From Streptomyces asoensis (GTDB lineage Bacteria; Actinomycetota; Actinomycetes; Streptomycetales; Streptomycetaceae), in NCBI RefSeq assembly GCF_016860545.1, contig NZ_BNEB01000005.1:620001-684000 (forward strand): a stretch of 64,000 nucleotides of DNA, in the 5' to 3' direction. The first letter of the stretch is position 1. Each line of letters starts with the position of its first letter. Positions 34,684 to 41,984 of this stretch are shown in pieces. The position numbers and the translations under genes are program-made. Below the pieces are notes generated by a model. That model did not search any database and was not told where the DNA came from. It saw nothing but the letters and a program-made list of their open reading frames with translations.

Positions 34684-35664
34684 CTACTTCGTGAGCGCGG
34701 CGACGACGGCGTCGATGTACGCCGCCATCGAATCGGGGCCGCCGAACATCCAGATGCCGTCGGGCAGTCGGTGCACCTCACCGGCCTTCACGAACGGCAG
34801 CGACGTCCACACGGCGTTCTTGGCCAGCGCGCCGGTGAAGGGCGTGCTGCTCGCGTCGTCCTTGTTGGCTATGTAGGCGAACCGTACGTCCTTCGGCAGC
34901 GCGGTGAGGCCTTCGACATCGGTGGTCCCGAGGCCGTAGGCCGCGTCGCCCTTGACCGTCCAGGCGTTCTTCAGGCCGATCGCCTCGTTCACTGCGCCGA
35001 TGAGGGAACCGCTCGTGTAGGGGCGCAGGGAGACCTGGTTGCCGGTGACGTAGCCGTCCGAGAAGGCGTACGGGGCGCCGGCGAGACCGGCGCCGGCGAG
35101 GGCCTTCTTGCCCTCGGCGACCTTGGACCCGAAGTCCTTGCGGGCCGTCGCGGCCTCGGCTGAGGTGCCGGTGGCCTTGGCGATGAGGTCGAGGTTCTCC
35201 AGCATCTGCCCGATCTGGTCGGAGCCGTCGGCCGAGGTCACCTCCAGCACCGGGGCGACCTTGCGCAGTTGCCCGACCGCGGCCGGGGTGAGGTCGGTGG
35301 TCGCCACGATGAGGTCGGGCGCGAGCGAGGCGATGGTGTCCATGCTCGGCTCACCGCGCGTGCCGATGTCCTTCGGCTCGTTCTTCAGCGGGGCGGCGGT
35401 GTCCCAGGTCTTGTAGCCCTTCACGTCGGCGACGCCCACGGGGTCCACTCCGAGCGTGACGAGGCTCTCGACGACGCTCCATTCGGTGGCGACGACCTTG
35501 GTGGCCGGGCCGTCGAGCTTGATCTTCGCGCCGGTGGCGTCGGTGAGGGTGATGGCCTCGGACGGCTTGGCGGAGCTGTCGGCGACGGGCTCGGTGGTGC
35601 CGCAGGCGGCGAGGGTGAGAACCGCGGCGGTGGTGGCGGCCGCGGTGAGCAGAAGGCGTCTCAT
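34684..35664 (-). CDS. Iron-siderophore binding lipoprotein
   Basis: This 326-residue extracytoplasmic receptor is of the FecB/FhuD type. A lipoprotein signal ends LTLAAC with Cys21. The body has VVATEWSVVESLVTLGVDPVG, SMDTIASLAPDLIVATTDL and the long connecting helix of cluster A-III proteins. The ATG overlaps the ATPase stop (35661-35664). The ligand is a ferric siderophore, of unknown type. Confidence 0.9.
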   Translation of the reverse strand: MRRLLLTAAATTAAVLTLAACGTTEPVADSSAKPSEAITLTDATGAKIKLDGPATKVVATEWSVVESLVTLGVDPVGVADVKGYKTWDTAAPLKNEPKDIGTRGEPSMDTIASLAPDLIVATTDLTPAAVGQLRKVAPVLEVTSADGSDQIGQMLENLDLIAKATGTSAEAATARKDFGSKVAEGKKALAGAGLAGAPYAFSDGYVTGNQVSLRPYTSGSLIGAVNEAIGLKNAWTVKGDAAYGLGTTDVEGLTALPKDVRFAYIANKDDASSTPFTGALAKNAVWTSLPFVKAGEVHRLPDGIWMFGGPDSMAAYIDAVVAALTK

Positions 35665-36539
35665 GAGGTGGTGCCGAGCCTTTCGGTTCGCGTGTGTCGT
35701 GTGTGTCGTGCGTGGTGGCGGCCGATCGGGCGGGTGCGCAGCCGGCCGGTGAGGGGGTCTGTGTCGACGTCGATGCGGATGCCGTAGACGGCTGTCAGGC
35801 GTTCCGGTGTGAGGACGTCCTCGGGGCTGCCGTCGGCGACGATCCGGCCCGCTTCGAGGAGCGTGATCCGGTCCGCGACGGCCGCCGCCTGGTCGAGGTC
35901 GTGCAGGACGACGCCGACGGCGATGTGGTGGTCGTCCGCCAGGTCGCGGACGAGGTCGAGCAGTTCGACCTGGTAGCGCAGGTCGAGATAGGTGGTCGGT
36001 TCGTCCAGCAGGAGTACGCCGGTCTCCTGGGCGAGGCAGCCGGCGAGCCAGACCCGTTGGAGCTGCCCGCCGGAGAGGCGGTCGGCGCTGCGGTCGGCGA
36101 GCTCCGTGACGCCGGTCAGCGCGAGGGCCCGGTCGATCGCGGCCGACGCGTGCGGGTCGGGCCGGCCGAAGCGGCCCCGGTAGGGGTAGCGGCCGAACTC
36201 GACGACGTCCCGTACGGTCAGTCCGCTCGGCGTGGGGCGGCTCTGGGTCAACAGGGCCACGTGCCGCGCGAACTCACGGGTGGTCAGGGTGAGGCCGTCG
36301 GTGTCGGCGTCGATCCTGAGCGTGGCGTGCCGGGCGGGCTGGAGACGCGCGATGGTCCGCAGCAGCGTCGACTTGCCGCTGCCGTTGGGTCCGACCAGGA
36401 CGGTCACCTCGCCGGGCCGGAGTGCGACCGAGGCCTCGTGCACGACGTCGACGCCGTCGTACGACACGGTCACACCGGTGGCCGTCAGTTCATGACCACG
36501 CAGTCGCCGGATGCCGGCTGCTTCTTCACCAGATCTCAC
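35661..36539 (-). CDS. Siderophore ABC transporter ATP-binding protein
   Basis: This 292-residue ATPase is of the FecE/FhuC type. It has Walker A GPNGSGKSTLL, signature LSGGQLQRVWLA, Walker B VLLLDEPTTYLD and the switch His in VVLHDLDQA. The C-terminal 20 residues are His/Arg/Thr-rich. The GTG at 36539 lies six bases from the iron box, so the mRNA may be nearly leaderless; no ribosome site is visible. It is the first gene of the ATPase-receptor-permease operon. Confidence 0.9.
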   Translation of the reverse strand: MRSGEEAAGIRRLRGHELTATGVTVSYDGVDVVHEASVALRPGEVTVLVGPNGSGKSTLLRTIARLQPARHATLRIDADTDGLTLTTREFARHVALLTQSRPTPSGLTVRDVVEFGRYPYRGRFGRPDPHASAAIDRALALTGVTELADRSADRLSGGQLQRVWLAGCLAQETGVLLLDEPTTYLDLRYQVELLDLVRDLADDHHIAVGVVLHDLDQAAAVADRITLLEAGRIVADGSPEDVLTPERLTAVYGIRIDVDTDPLTGRLRTRPIGRHHARHTRHTRTERLGTTS

Positions 36540-36544
36540 CTGAT

Positions 36545-36563
36545 GAAGGTTAGCCTAACCTAA
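36545..36563 (-). promoter_or_regulatory. Iron box (DmdR1/DtxR-type operator) of the siderophore transporter
   Basis: The palindrome AAGGTTAGCCTAACCTAA fits the actinobacterial iron box TTAGGTTAGGCTCACCTAA at 15 of 19 positions. It lies directly before the first gene, overlapping the likely promoter. Repression when iron is plentiful is expected. Confidence 0.8.
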
Positions 36564-36574
36564 CCAAAAGTCGA

Positions 36575-37204
36575 TCACGGGGTCCGTTCCGCGGTCGGGG
36601 CGCCGGTCCGCCAGGACTCCGGGTCCCACACGCCCGACCGGCGCAGCGACGCCGGGCAGTGCAGGTAGATCTCGTCGATCTCCAGGACGAGCGCGAGCTG
36701 CGGCCGCCGGCCGTCGAGCGCCATGGCGTCGAAGAAAGGGGCGTCGGTGAGGATGCGGGCCCGCCCGTTGACGCGCAGGACCTCCTTGCCCCCGGGGATC
36801 AGGTACAGCAGGGCGGCGTGCGGGTTGTCGAGGATGTTGTGGAAGCTGTCGCCGCGCCGGTTCCCCGGCCGTTCGGGAAGGGCGATCGTGCCGCCATCGA
36901 TCACGTGCGTGAAGCCGGGAGCGTCCCCGCGCGGGGAGACGTCGCAGTCGCCGCGCGCGTCGGAGGTGGCCAGGAGGCAGAACGGCGAGCGGGCGACGAT
37001 GTCCAGGTCCCGCTCGGAGAGCCGGTCGTGGACCTTCTCGATCACCACGGGCCAGGGCTCCCCGAGCAGCGCGCGCAACTCGTCCCGCGACCCGAGTTCC
37101 ACCCACCCCTCCCCGACCCCGGCTCCGGCCCCGGCGGTATCGATCATGTGCGGCAAGGCCGACCCCCATGCGCGTGCGACGACAGACAGTTGCACGCTGA
37201 ACAT
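36575..37204 (-). CDS. PPOX-type flavoprotein (pyridoxamine 5'-phosphate oxidase-like, MSMEG_1061 type)
   Basis: This protein of up to 209 residues has the split-barrel FMN fold: FCLLATSDARGDCDVSPRGD, HVIDGGTIALPERPGNRR, NPHAALLYLIPG and VLRVNGRARIL. Members bind FMN, F420 or heme; the reaction is unknown. An iron box stands just upstream, so it is probably made under iron starvation, perhaps to reduce or release imported ferric iron. A GATAAT element (37208-37203) overlaps the ATG at 37204. If it is the -10 box, the protein instead begins at the ATG at 37147 (MIDTAG). Confidence 0.75.
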   Translation of the reverse strand: MFSVQLSVVARAWGSALPHMIDTAGAGAGVGEGWVELGSRDELRALLGEPWPVVIEKVHDRLSERDLDIVARSPFCLLATSDARGDCDVSPRGDAPGFTHVIDGGTIALPERPGNRRGDSFHNILDNPHAALLYLIPGGKEVLRVNGRARILTDAPFFDAMALDGRRPQLALVLEIDEIYLHCPASLRRSGVWDPESWRTGAPTAERTP

Positions 37205-37213
37205 TATCTCACC

Positions 37214-37232
37214 TTAGGTGTGCCTACCCTTA
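37214..37232 (-). promoter_or_regulatory. Iron box upstream of the PPOX-type gene
   Basis: TTAGGTGTGCCTACCCTTA on the plus strand matches 16 of 19 positions of the iron-box consensus. It is immediately upstream of a GATAAT element read on the minus strand. Confidence 0.75.
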
Positions 37233-37399
37233 CCTGCGATTCAGGGACGCAGGACCGGAAAGTCGGCCTCGGCCCACAGAGCGCGGGGCGGACTCGACGA
37301 GCTCTGGCCGGCCAGGACTTCCCAGTGGCCCTCGCCCGACCGGCCGGGCACCGTTGGATTGGCGGCGAAGATCGTCGCCGGTGGATCGTGGAGCAGTGG

Positions 37400-37576
37400 A
37401 TGTCCTCGTTGGACGAGTTGCGGGCCCTGCTGGGCGAGCCTGTCGGGCAGGAGGCCCACTCGCGCGACTGGGACGAAGTCGAGCAGTACGTGGGCTCCGC
37501 CCTGCCGAGCGACTTCAAGGCCTTCCTGGACGCCTACGGGAGCGGGACCGTCAGGCCCAGCTTCGAACCGTTCTGA
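37400..37576 (+). pseudogene. Truncated SMI1/KNR4-like fragment
   Basis: This 58-codon frame (ATG at 37400, or GTG at 37388) encodes the N-terminal signature of SMI1/KNR4 proteins: a helix with WDEVEQYVGSALPSDFKAFL and then DAYGSGTV. It stops eight residues later, whereas the family normally runs on for another 90-120 residues. Such proteins are often immunity proteins to polymorphic toxins. Here no toxin is adjacent. It is most likely a remnant, though a short expressed peptide cannot be excluded. Confidence 0.5.
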
Positions 37577-37643
37577 CGGGCGACCTCCGCGGGCCTGTCG
37601 GCCGCGGTCCCGGCGACGTGGGCGACCCCGCCCGCGGGAGGTG

Positions 37644-38294
37644 TCAGGCGCTCGCGAGGGAGAGCTTTACCGCGAAGCCGAGGAACAGGGCGCCGGCCGC
37701 CGAGGTGGCCCCCGCCGTCAGGCGCCTGCGGCGGCGGAAGGCGCCGGCCAGCCGGGTGCCGCCGAAGATCAGGACGCTGAGGTAGAGCACGCTGGCGAGC
37801 TGGGCGAACACACCCAGGACGACGAAGGAGAGCGCCGGATAGGCGTAACCCGGGTCGACGAACTGAACGAAGAAGGCGACGAAGAACAGGATCGCCTTGG
37901 GGTTGAACAGGCTGACGACCAGCGCCCGCCGGAACGGCCGCTCGACCTGGGCCCCGGCGGGGACGTCCTCGGCGGGCACCTGCTCACGCCGGGTGCGCCA
38001 CATGCCCCAGGCGGCCCGCAGCATCCCGAACGCCAGCCAGGTCAGATAGCCGGCGCCCGCGTACCGCACGACGGCGTACAGCACCGCGTTGCCCTGGAGC
38101 AGAGAAGCCACCCCGGCCGCGGAAAGGGTCATCAGCACGGCGTCCCCGCACCACACGCCGGCCGCGGCCGTGTACCCCGCGCGCACCCCGCGCCGTGCGG
38201 CGACGGACAGGACGTACAGGGAGTTGGGCCCCGGAAGGAGGACGATCAGGGCGAGCCCTGCCAGATAGGTGGGAAGGTCGATGACTCCGAACAT
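37644..38294 (-). CDS. LysE/RhtB-family amino-acid exporter (LeuE-like)
   Basis: This 216-residue inner-membrane exporter has about six transmembrane helices. The family start LPTYLAGLALIVLLPGPNSL with the conserved PGPN is present, then GVWCGDAVLMTLSAAG and the loop SLFNPKAILFFVAFFVQFV. The pattern is closest to leucine/methionine-type exporters. There are no linked regulators. It is downstream of the dioxygenase gene on the same strand, 30 bases after it. Confidence 0.85.
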   Translation of the reverse strand: MFGVIDLPTYLAGLALIVLLPGPNSLYVLSVAARRGVRAGYTAAAGVWCGDAVLMTLSAAGVASLLQGNAVLYAVVRYAGAGYLTWLAFGMLRAAWGMWRTRREQVPAEDVPAGAQVERPFRRALVVSLFNPKAILFFVAFFVQFVDPGYAYPALSFVVLGVFAQLASVLYLSVLIFGGTRLAGAFRRRRRLTAGATSAAGALFLGFAVKLSLASA

Positions 38295-38324
38295 GCGCAG
38301 TAGTTTCGCACGCGCCCTCGGCGC

Positions 38325-39206
38325 TCAGCCGCGGTGTTCGGCAGGCGGACCGGCCTGCGGAGCCAGGACGAGGTCGAGGGCCGCGTGGGTGAACGGGACC
38401 GGCACACCGAAGCGCTCCGCCGCGCGCTCGTCGTCCGACGGCGCGAAGTCGGCGATCAGGTCTTGCTTGACGGCGAACACGGCGTCGGAGTCGAGGTAGG
38501 GGCTACCGGCGACGAAGGCGTGCGTGGTGACCGGCCGGTGCCCCCCGGCGCTCACGATGAAGTGGATGTGGGCGGGCCGGTAGGGGTGTCTTCCGGTGGC
38601 GCGCAGCAGGGCGCCGACGGGGCCGTCCGTGGGGATCGGGTAGGGCGAGGGGACGACGGTGCGGAACCAGAAACGGCCCTCGCCGTCGGCGCGGAAGAGT
38701 CCTCGTCCGTTGCCCGGCGGCTGGACGCCGGGCTGCTGGACGTCGTAGAAGCCCTGTTCGTCGCACTGCCACACGTCGAGTTCGGCGCCCGGCAGCGGGG
38801 TCCCGTCGGTGGCGAGGACCCGGCCCGAGACCACGCAGGGGCGGCCGGTGCCGAGCAGGTCGATGCTGTCGCCGAGGTCCCTGCGCGGTGACCCGCTCTG
38901 GTGGAAGGGGCCCAGCACGGTGCTCTCGGTCCCCTCCCCCACCCCGTCGAGGGTCTCGACGAGCATGGAGACGCCGAGGACGTCGGAGAGCAGGACGAAC
39001 TCCTGCCGGGTGTCGTCGCACCGGTGGCCGACGGCGGTGAGGAAGTCGACGGCCGCCGCCCATTCGTCCGGGGTGGGCCGGACGTCCCGCACGAAGGCGT
39101 GGAGGTGGTGGGTCAGGCTCTCCAGCACCTCCCGCAGCCTCGGGTCCCCGGTGTCGCGGAAGCTCTCGACGACCGTGCGGGTGGCGGTGTCGACGGTGAA
39201 GTCCAT
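38325..39206 (-). CDS. Intradiol ring-cleavage dioxygenase (hydroxyquinol/catechol 1,2-dioxygenase type)
   Basis: This non-heme Fe(III) enzyme of 293 residues opens catechol-type rings between the hydroxyls. Ligands visible are Tyr154 (GFYDV), Tyr189 (SPYPIP), His213 and His215 (PAHIHF). The N-terminal helical dimerisation domain (residues 1-95) with EWAAAVDFLTAVGH is the kind found in hydroxyquinol dioxygenases. No other aromatic-degradation gene is adjacent, so the physiological substrate is open. The ATG at 39206 begins the conserved domain. Confidence 0.88.
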   Translation of the reverse strand: MDFTVDTATRTVVESFRDTGDPRLREVLESLTHHLHAFVRDVRPTPDEWAAAVDFLTAVGHRCDDTRQEFVLLSDVLGVSMLVETLDGVGEGTESTVLGPFHQSGSPRRDLGDSIDLLGTGRPCVVSGRVLATDGTPLPGAELDVWQCDEQGFYDVQQPGVQPPGNGRGLFRADGEGRFWFRTVVPSPYPIPTDGPVGALLRATGRHPYRPAHIHFIVSAGGHRPVTTHAFVAGSPYLDSDAVFAVKQDLIADFAPSDDERAAERFGVPVPFTHAALDLVLAPQAGPPAEHRG

Positions 39207-39451
39207 GGTCGTACCTCGCGGTTCGGGGCTTCGTGGCCGGTGGCGGGTGGCCGGTGCACGGACCAGTCTCCACCGACGCGCAGGCCTCCGGCGCCCCTTC
39301 GGCAACACCGCCCCGGGAACCGCAGGACCGGCGGTCCGGCGGCCGATCACCCACCGGCCTCCTCGAAACCACGGCACGCGCACCTGACGCCCCCCACCTC
39401 GCGCACGCACGCCGCACGCCCGCACGCACACCTCGCGCACCCGGGATCGCG

Positions 39452-40531
39452 TCAGCAGATCCGCGGCAGCTGTTCGCCGATCGGCAGGTCCACGACGCGC
39501 GTTCCGCCCAGGCCGGTCCTGGCCACGACCATCCCGGCATGGGCCTGCACGGCCTCTCCGATGACCACGGAGTCCTTGCCCAGGGGGTGGGCCCGCATCG
39601 CTTCGAGGACGGCGTCGGCGTGCTCGCGCGGGACGAACGCCACCAGCTTGCCCTCGTTGGCGATGTACCAGGGGTCCAGCCCGAGGATCGCGCAGGCGTT
39701 GGCCACGGCCGGCGGAACGGGGACGTCGCGCTCCTGGACCACCACGCCCGTGCCGGAGGCCTGGGCGATCTCGTTGAGCGCCGCCGCCAGACCGCCCCGG
39801 GTGGGATCGCGCAGCACGTGCAGGTCCGGGGTGACGGCGAGCATGGCGTCGACCAGACCGCCGAGCGCCGCGCAGTCGCTGCGGATCTCCACCCCGAACT
39901 CCAGGCCCTCGCGCACGCTCATCACCGCGACCCCGTGGACGCCGACCTCCCCGCTGACGATCACGACGTCACCGGGGACGACCCGCTGCGGCCGCAGATC
40001 GACGCCCGCCGGGACGAGGCCGATGCCCGCGGTGTTGATGTAGACGCCGTCGCCGTGTCCGGACTCCACCACCTTGGTGTCCCCGGTGACGACCTCGACC
40101 CCGGCGGTGCGCGCCGCGGCTCCCAGCGCCTCGGACACCCGCCTGACCACGTCGAGCTCGACGCCCTCCTCGAGGATGAATCCGCAGGACAGCCAGGCCG
40201 CGCGGGCGCCGCTCATGGCGAGGTCGTTGACGGTGCCGTTGACCGCGAGGTCGCCGATGCTGCCGCCGGGGAAGAACAGCGGGCGCACCACGTAGGAGTC
40301 GGTGGAGAACGCCAGCCGGGCGCCGCCCAGGGAGACGACGGCGGCGTCGCCCAGCTGGGCCAGCACCTCGCCCCCGAAGGAGGGCGCGAAGATCTGCTGC
40401 ACGAGTTCGGCCGAGAGGACTCCGCCGCCGCCGTGCCCCATGACGACACGGGGCCGGTCGCGCAGGGGCGCCGGGCACGTCCACCCTTCGACGTCCAGGG
40501 CGGGGGCGGGGAGATCGGTGATGTCAGACAA
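39452..40531 (-). CDS. hypE: Hydrogenase maturation protein HypE
   Basis: This 359-residue protein is of the PurM/AIR-synthase type. It dehydrates the carbamoyl group delivered by HypF to a thiocyanate on its C-terminal Cys, giving the CN ligands of the NiFe centre. The C terminus LPRIC carries that Cys. MGHGGGGVLSAELV and GDTKVV are the nucleotide-binding motifs. I infer a TTG start at 40531, overlapping the hypD stop, with GGGAGG nine bases upstream. It is the last gene of the hyp operon. Confidence 0.93.
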   Translation of the reverse strand: MSDITDLPAPALDVEGWTCPAPLRDRPRVVMGHGGGGVLSAELVQQIFAPSFGGEVLAQLGDAAVVSLGGARLAFSTDSYVVRPLFFPGGSIGDLAVNGTVNDLAMSGARAAWLSCGFILEEGVELDVVRRVSEALGAAARTAGVEVVTGDTKVVESGHGDGVYINTAGIGLVPAGVDLRPQRVVPGDVVIVSGEVGVHGVAVMSVREGLEFGVEIRSDCAALGGLVDAMLAVTPDLHVLRDPTRGGLAAALNEIAQASGTGVVVQERDVPVPPAVANACAILGLDPWYIANEGKLVAFVPREHADAVLEAMRAHPLGKDSVVIGEAVQAHAGMVVARTGLGGTRVVDLPIGEQLPRIC

Positions 40532-41651
40532 CGGGGCTCGCCTCCCGGGCCGCGGCGGCGGGCACGTCCAGCCGCCGGTAGAGGTAGTAGGCGGCGCAGG
40601 CGCCCTCGCTGGAGACCATGGTGGCGCCGAGGGGCGTGCGGGGCGTGCACAGGGTGCCGAAGGCCTCGCACTCGTGCGGTTTGAGCAGTCCCTGGAGAAC
40701 CTCACCGCTGCGGCACTCGGCGGGCTCCTCCGTGCGGATCCCGCCGACCGAGAAGCGGTGCTCGGCGTCGTGGTCGCGGTACTTCGGCGACAGCCGCCAG
40801 CCGCTGTCGGGGATCACGCCGATCCCGCGCCAGGGGCGGTCGGTGACCTCGAAGACGTCCTCCAGCATGGCCCGCGCGGCCGGGTTGCCCTCCGGGCGGA
40901 CGGCCCGCGCGTAGGCGTTGTCGACGGTGTGCTCGCCGCGTTCCAGCTGACGCACGGCCCGGCGCACGCCTTCGAGGATGTCCAGCGGCTCGAACCCCGT
41001 CACCACGATGGGGACGCGGAACCGCTCGGCCAGCTCGGGGTACTCCTCCACCCCCATGACACTGCACACGTGCCCGGCGGCCAGGAAGCCCTGCACCCGG
41101 CAGCTCGGCGAGGACATGATCGCCTCGATGGCGGGCGGGACCCGCACATGGGACACCAGCATGCTGAAGTTCTGGATGCCGAGCTTGCGCGCCTGATGGA
41201 CCGTCATGGCGTTGGGGGGCGCGGTCGTCTCGAAGCCGATGCCGAAGAACACCACCTCGCGGTCCGGGTTCTGCCGCGCGATGCGCAGGGCGTCGAGCGG
41301 CGAGTAGACGACGCGTACGTCGCCGCCCTCGCCGCGGACCTGGAAGAGGTCGCGTCCGGTGCCCGGCACGCGCAGCATGTCGCCGAAGGAACAGAAGATC
41401 ACTCCCGGCCGGGAGGCGATCTCCAGGGCCTTGTCGATGACCTCCAGCGGAGTGACGCACACCGGGCAGCCCGGCCCGTGGATCAGTTCGACCTCGGGCG
41501 GCAGGAGCTGGTCGATGCCGTGGCGGATGATGCTGTGCGTCTGGCCTCCGCACACCTCCATCAGCGCCCACGGCCTGGTGACCGTGGCATGGATGTCGTC
41601 GAGGAGCCGGCGCGCCAGCTCCGGGTCCTGGAACTCGTCGATGTACTTCAC
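40524..41651 (-). CDS. hypD: Hydrogenase maturation protein HypD
   Basis: This 375-residue [4Fe-4S] scaffold, together with HypC, holds the Fe(CN)2CO unit during assembly. Conserved blocks are EVCGGQTH, GPGCPVCVTP, GIGFETTAP and AGHVCSVMG. The Cys-rich C-terminal half binds the cluster. It overlaps hypC upstream (41648-41651) and hypE downstream. Confidence 0.95.
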   Translation of the reverse strand: MKYIDEFQDPELARRLLDDIHATVTRPWALMEVCGGQTHSIIRHGIDQLLPPEVELIHGPGCPVCVTPLEVIDKALEIASRPGVIFCSFGDMLRVPGTGRDLFQVRGEGGDVRVVYSPLDALRIARQNPDREVVFFGIGFETTAPPNAMTVHQARKLGIQNFSMLVSHVRVPPAIEAIMSSPSCRVQGFLAAGHVCSVMGVEEYPELAERFRVPIVVTGFEPLDILEGVRRAVRQLERGEHTVDNAYARAVRPEGNPAARAMLEDVFEVTDRPWRGIGVIPDSGWRLSPKYRDHDAEHRFSVGGIRTEEPAECRSGEVLQGLLKPHECEAFGTLCTPRTPLGATMVSSEGACAAYYLYRRLDVPAAAAREASPVV

Positions 41652-41953
41652 CGGTTGTGCACCTCTTCCGCGGGGTCCGCGCCCGCCGCTGACGCCGCCG
41701 TCTCCCAGGGGTCGCCGAACTCCTCCTGGAGCAGGCCCAGTTCGGCGAAGAGTTCAAGCGTCTGGCGTGCCGACTCCTCGTCCAGCCGTTGCAGGGCGAA
41801 GCCGACGTGGACGATGGCGTACTCGCCGACCCGCAGGTCGGGCAGGTACTCCAGGCACACCTCCTTGACGACACCGCCGAAGTCGACGGTGGCCATCCGG
41901 GTGCCGTCCCGGTCCTCGATGTCCAGCACTCTGCCGGGTACCGCCAGGCACAT
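41648..41953 (-). CDS. hypC: Hydrogenase maturation chaperone HypC
   Basis: This 101-residue OB-fold chaperone has the invariant N terminus MCLAVPGRV; Cys2 binds iron and contacts the large-subunit precursor. GEYAIVHVGFALQRLDEE is the family core. A C-terminal tail of about 20 residues is longer than usual. Its start lies 31 bases after hypF. Confidence 0.93.
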   Translation of the reverse strand: MCLAVPGRVLDIEDRDGTRMATVDFGGVVKEVCLEYLPDLRVGEYAIVHVGFALQRLDEESARQTLELFAELGLLQEEFGDPWETAASAAGADPAEEVHNR

Positions 41954-41984
41954 GGGCCTCTCCTCGCTGTCGGTCGGGCGTTGC

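Noticed and set aside
36555..37169. 204-codon Arg-rich frame overlapping the PPOX-like gene
   Set aside because: Alternative frame of the flavoprotein gene; no family features.
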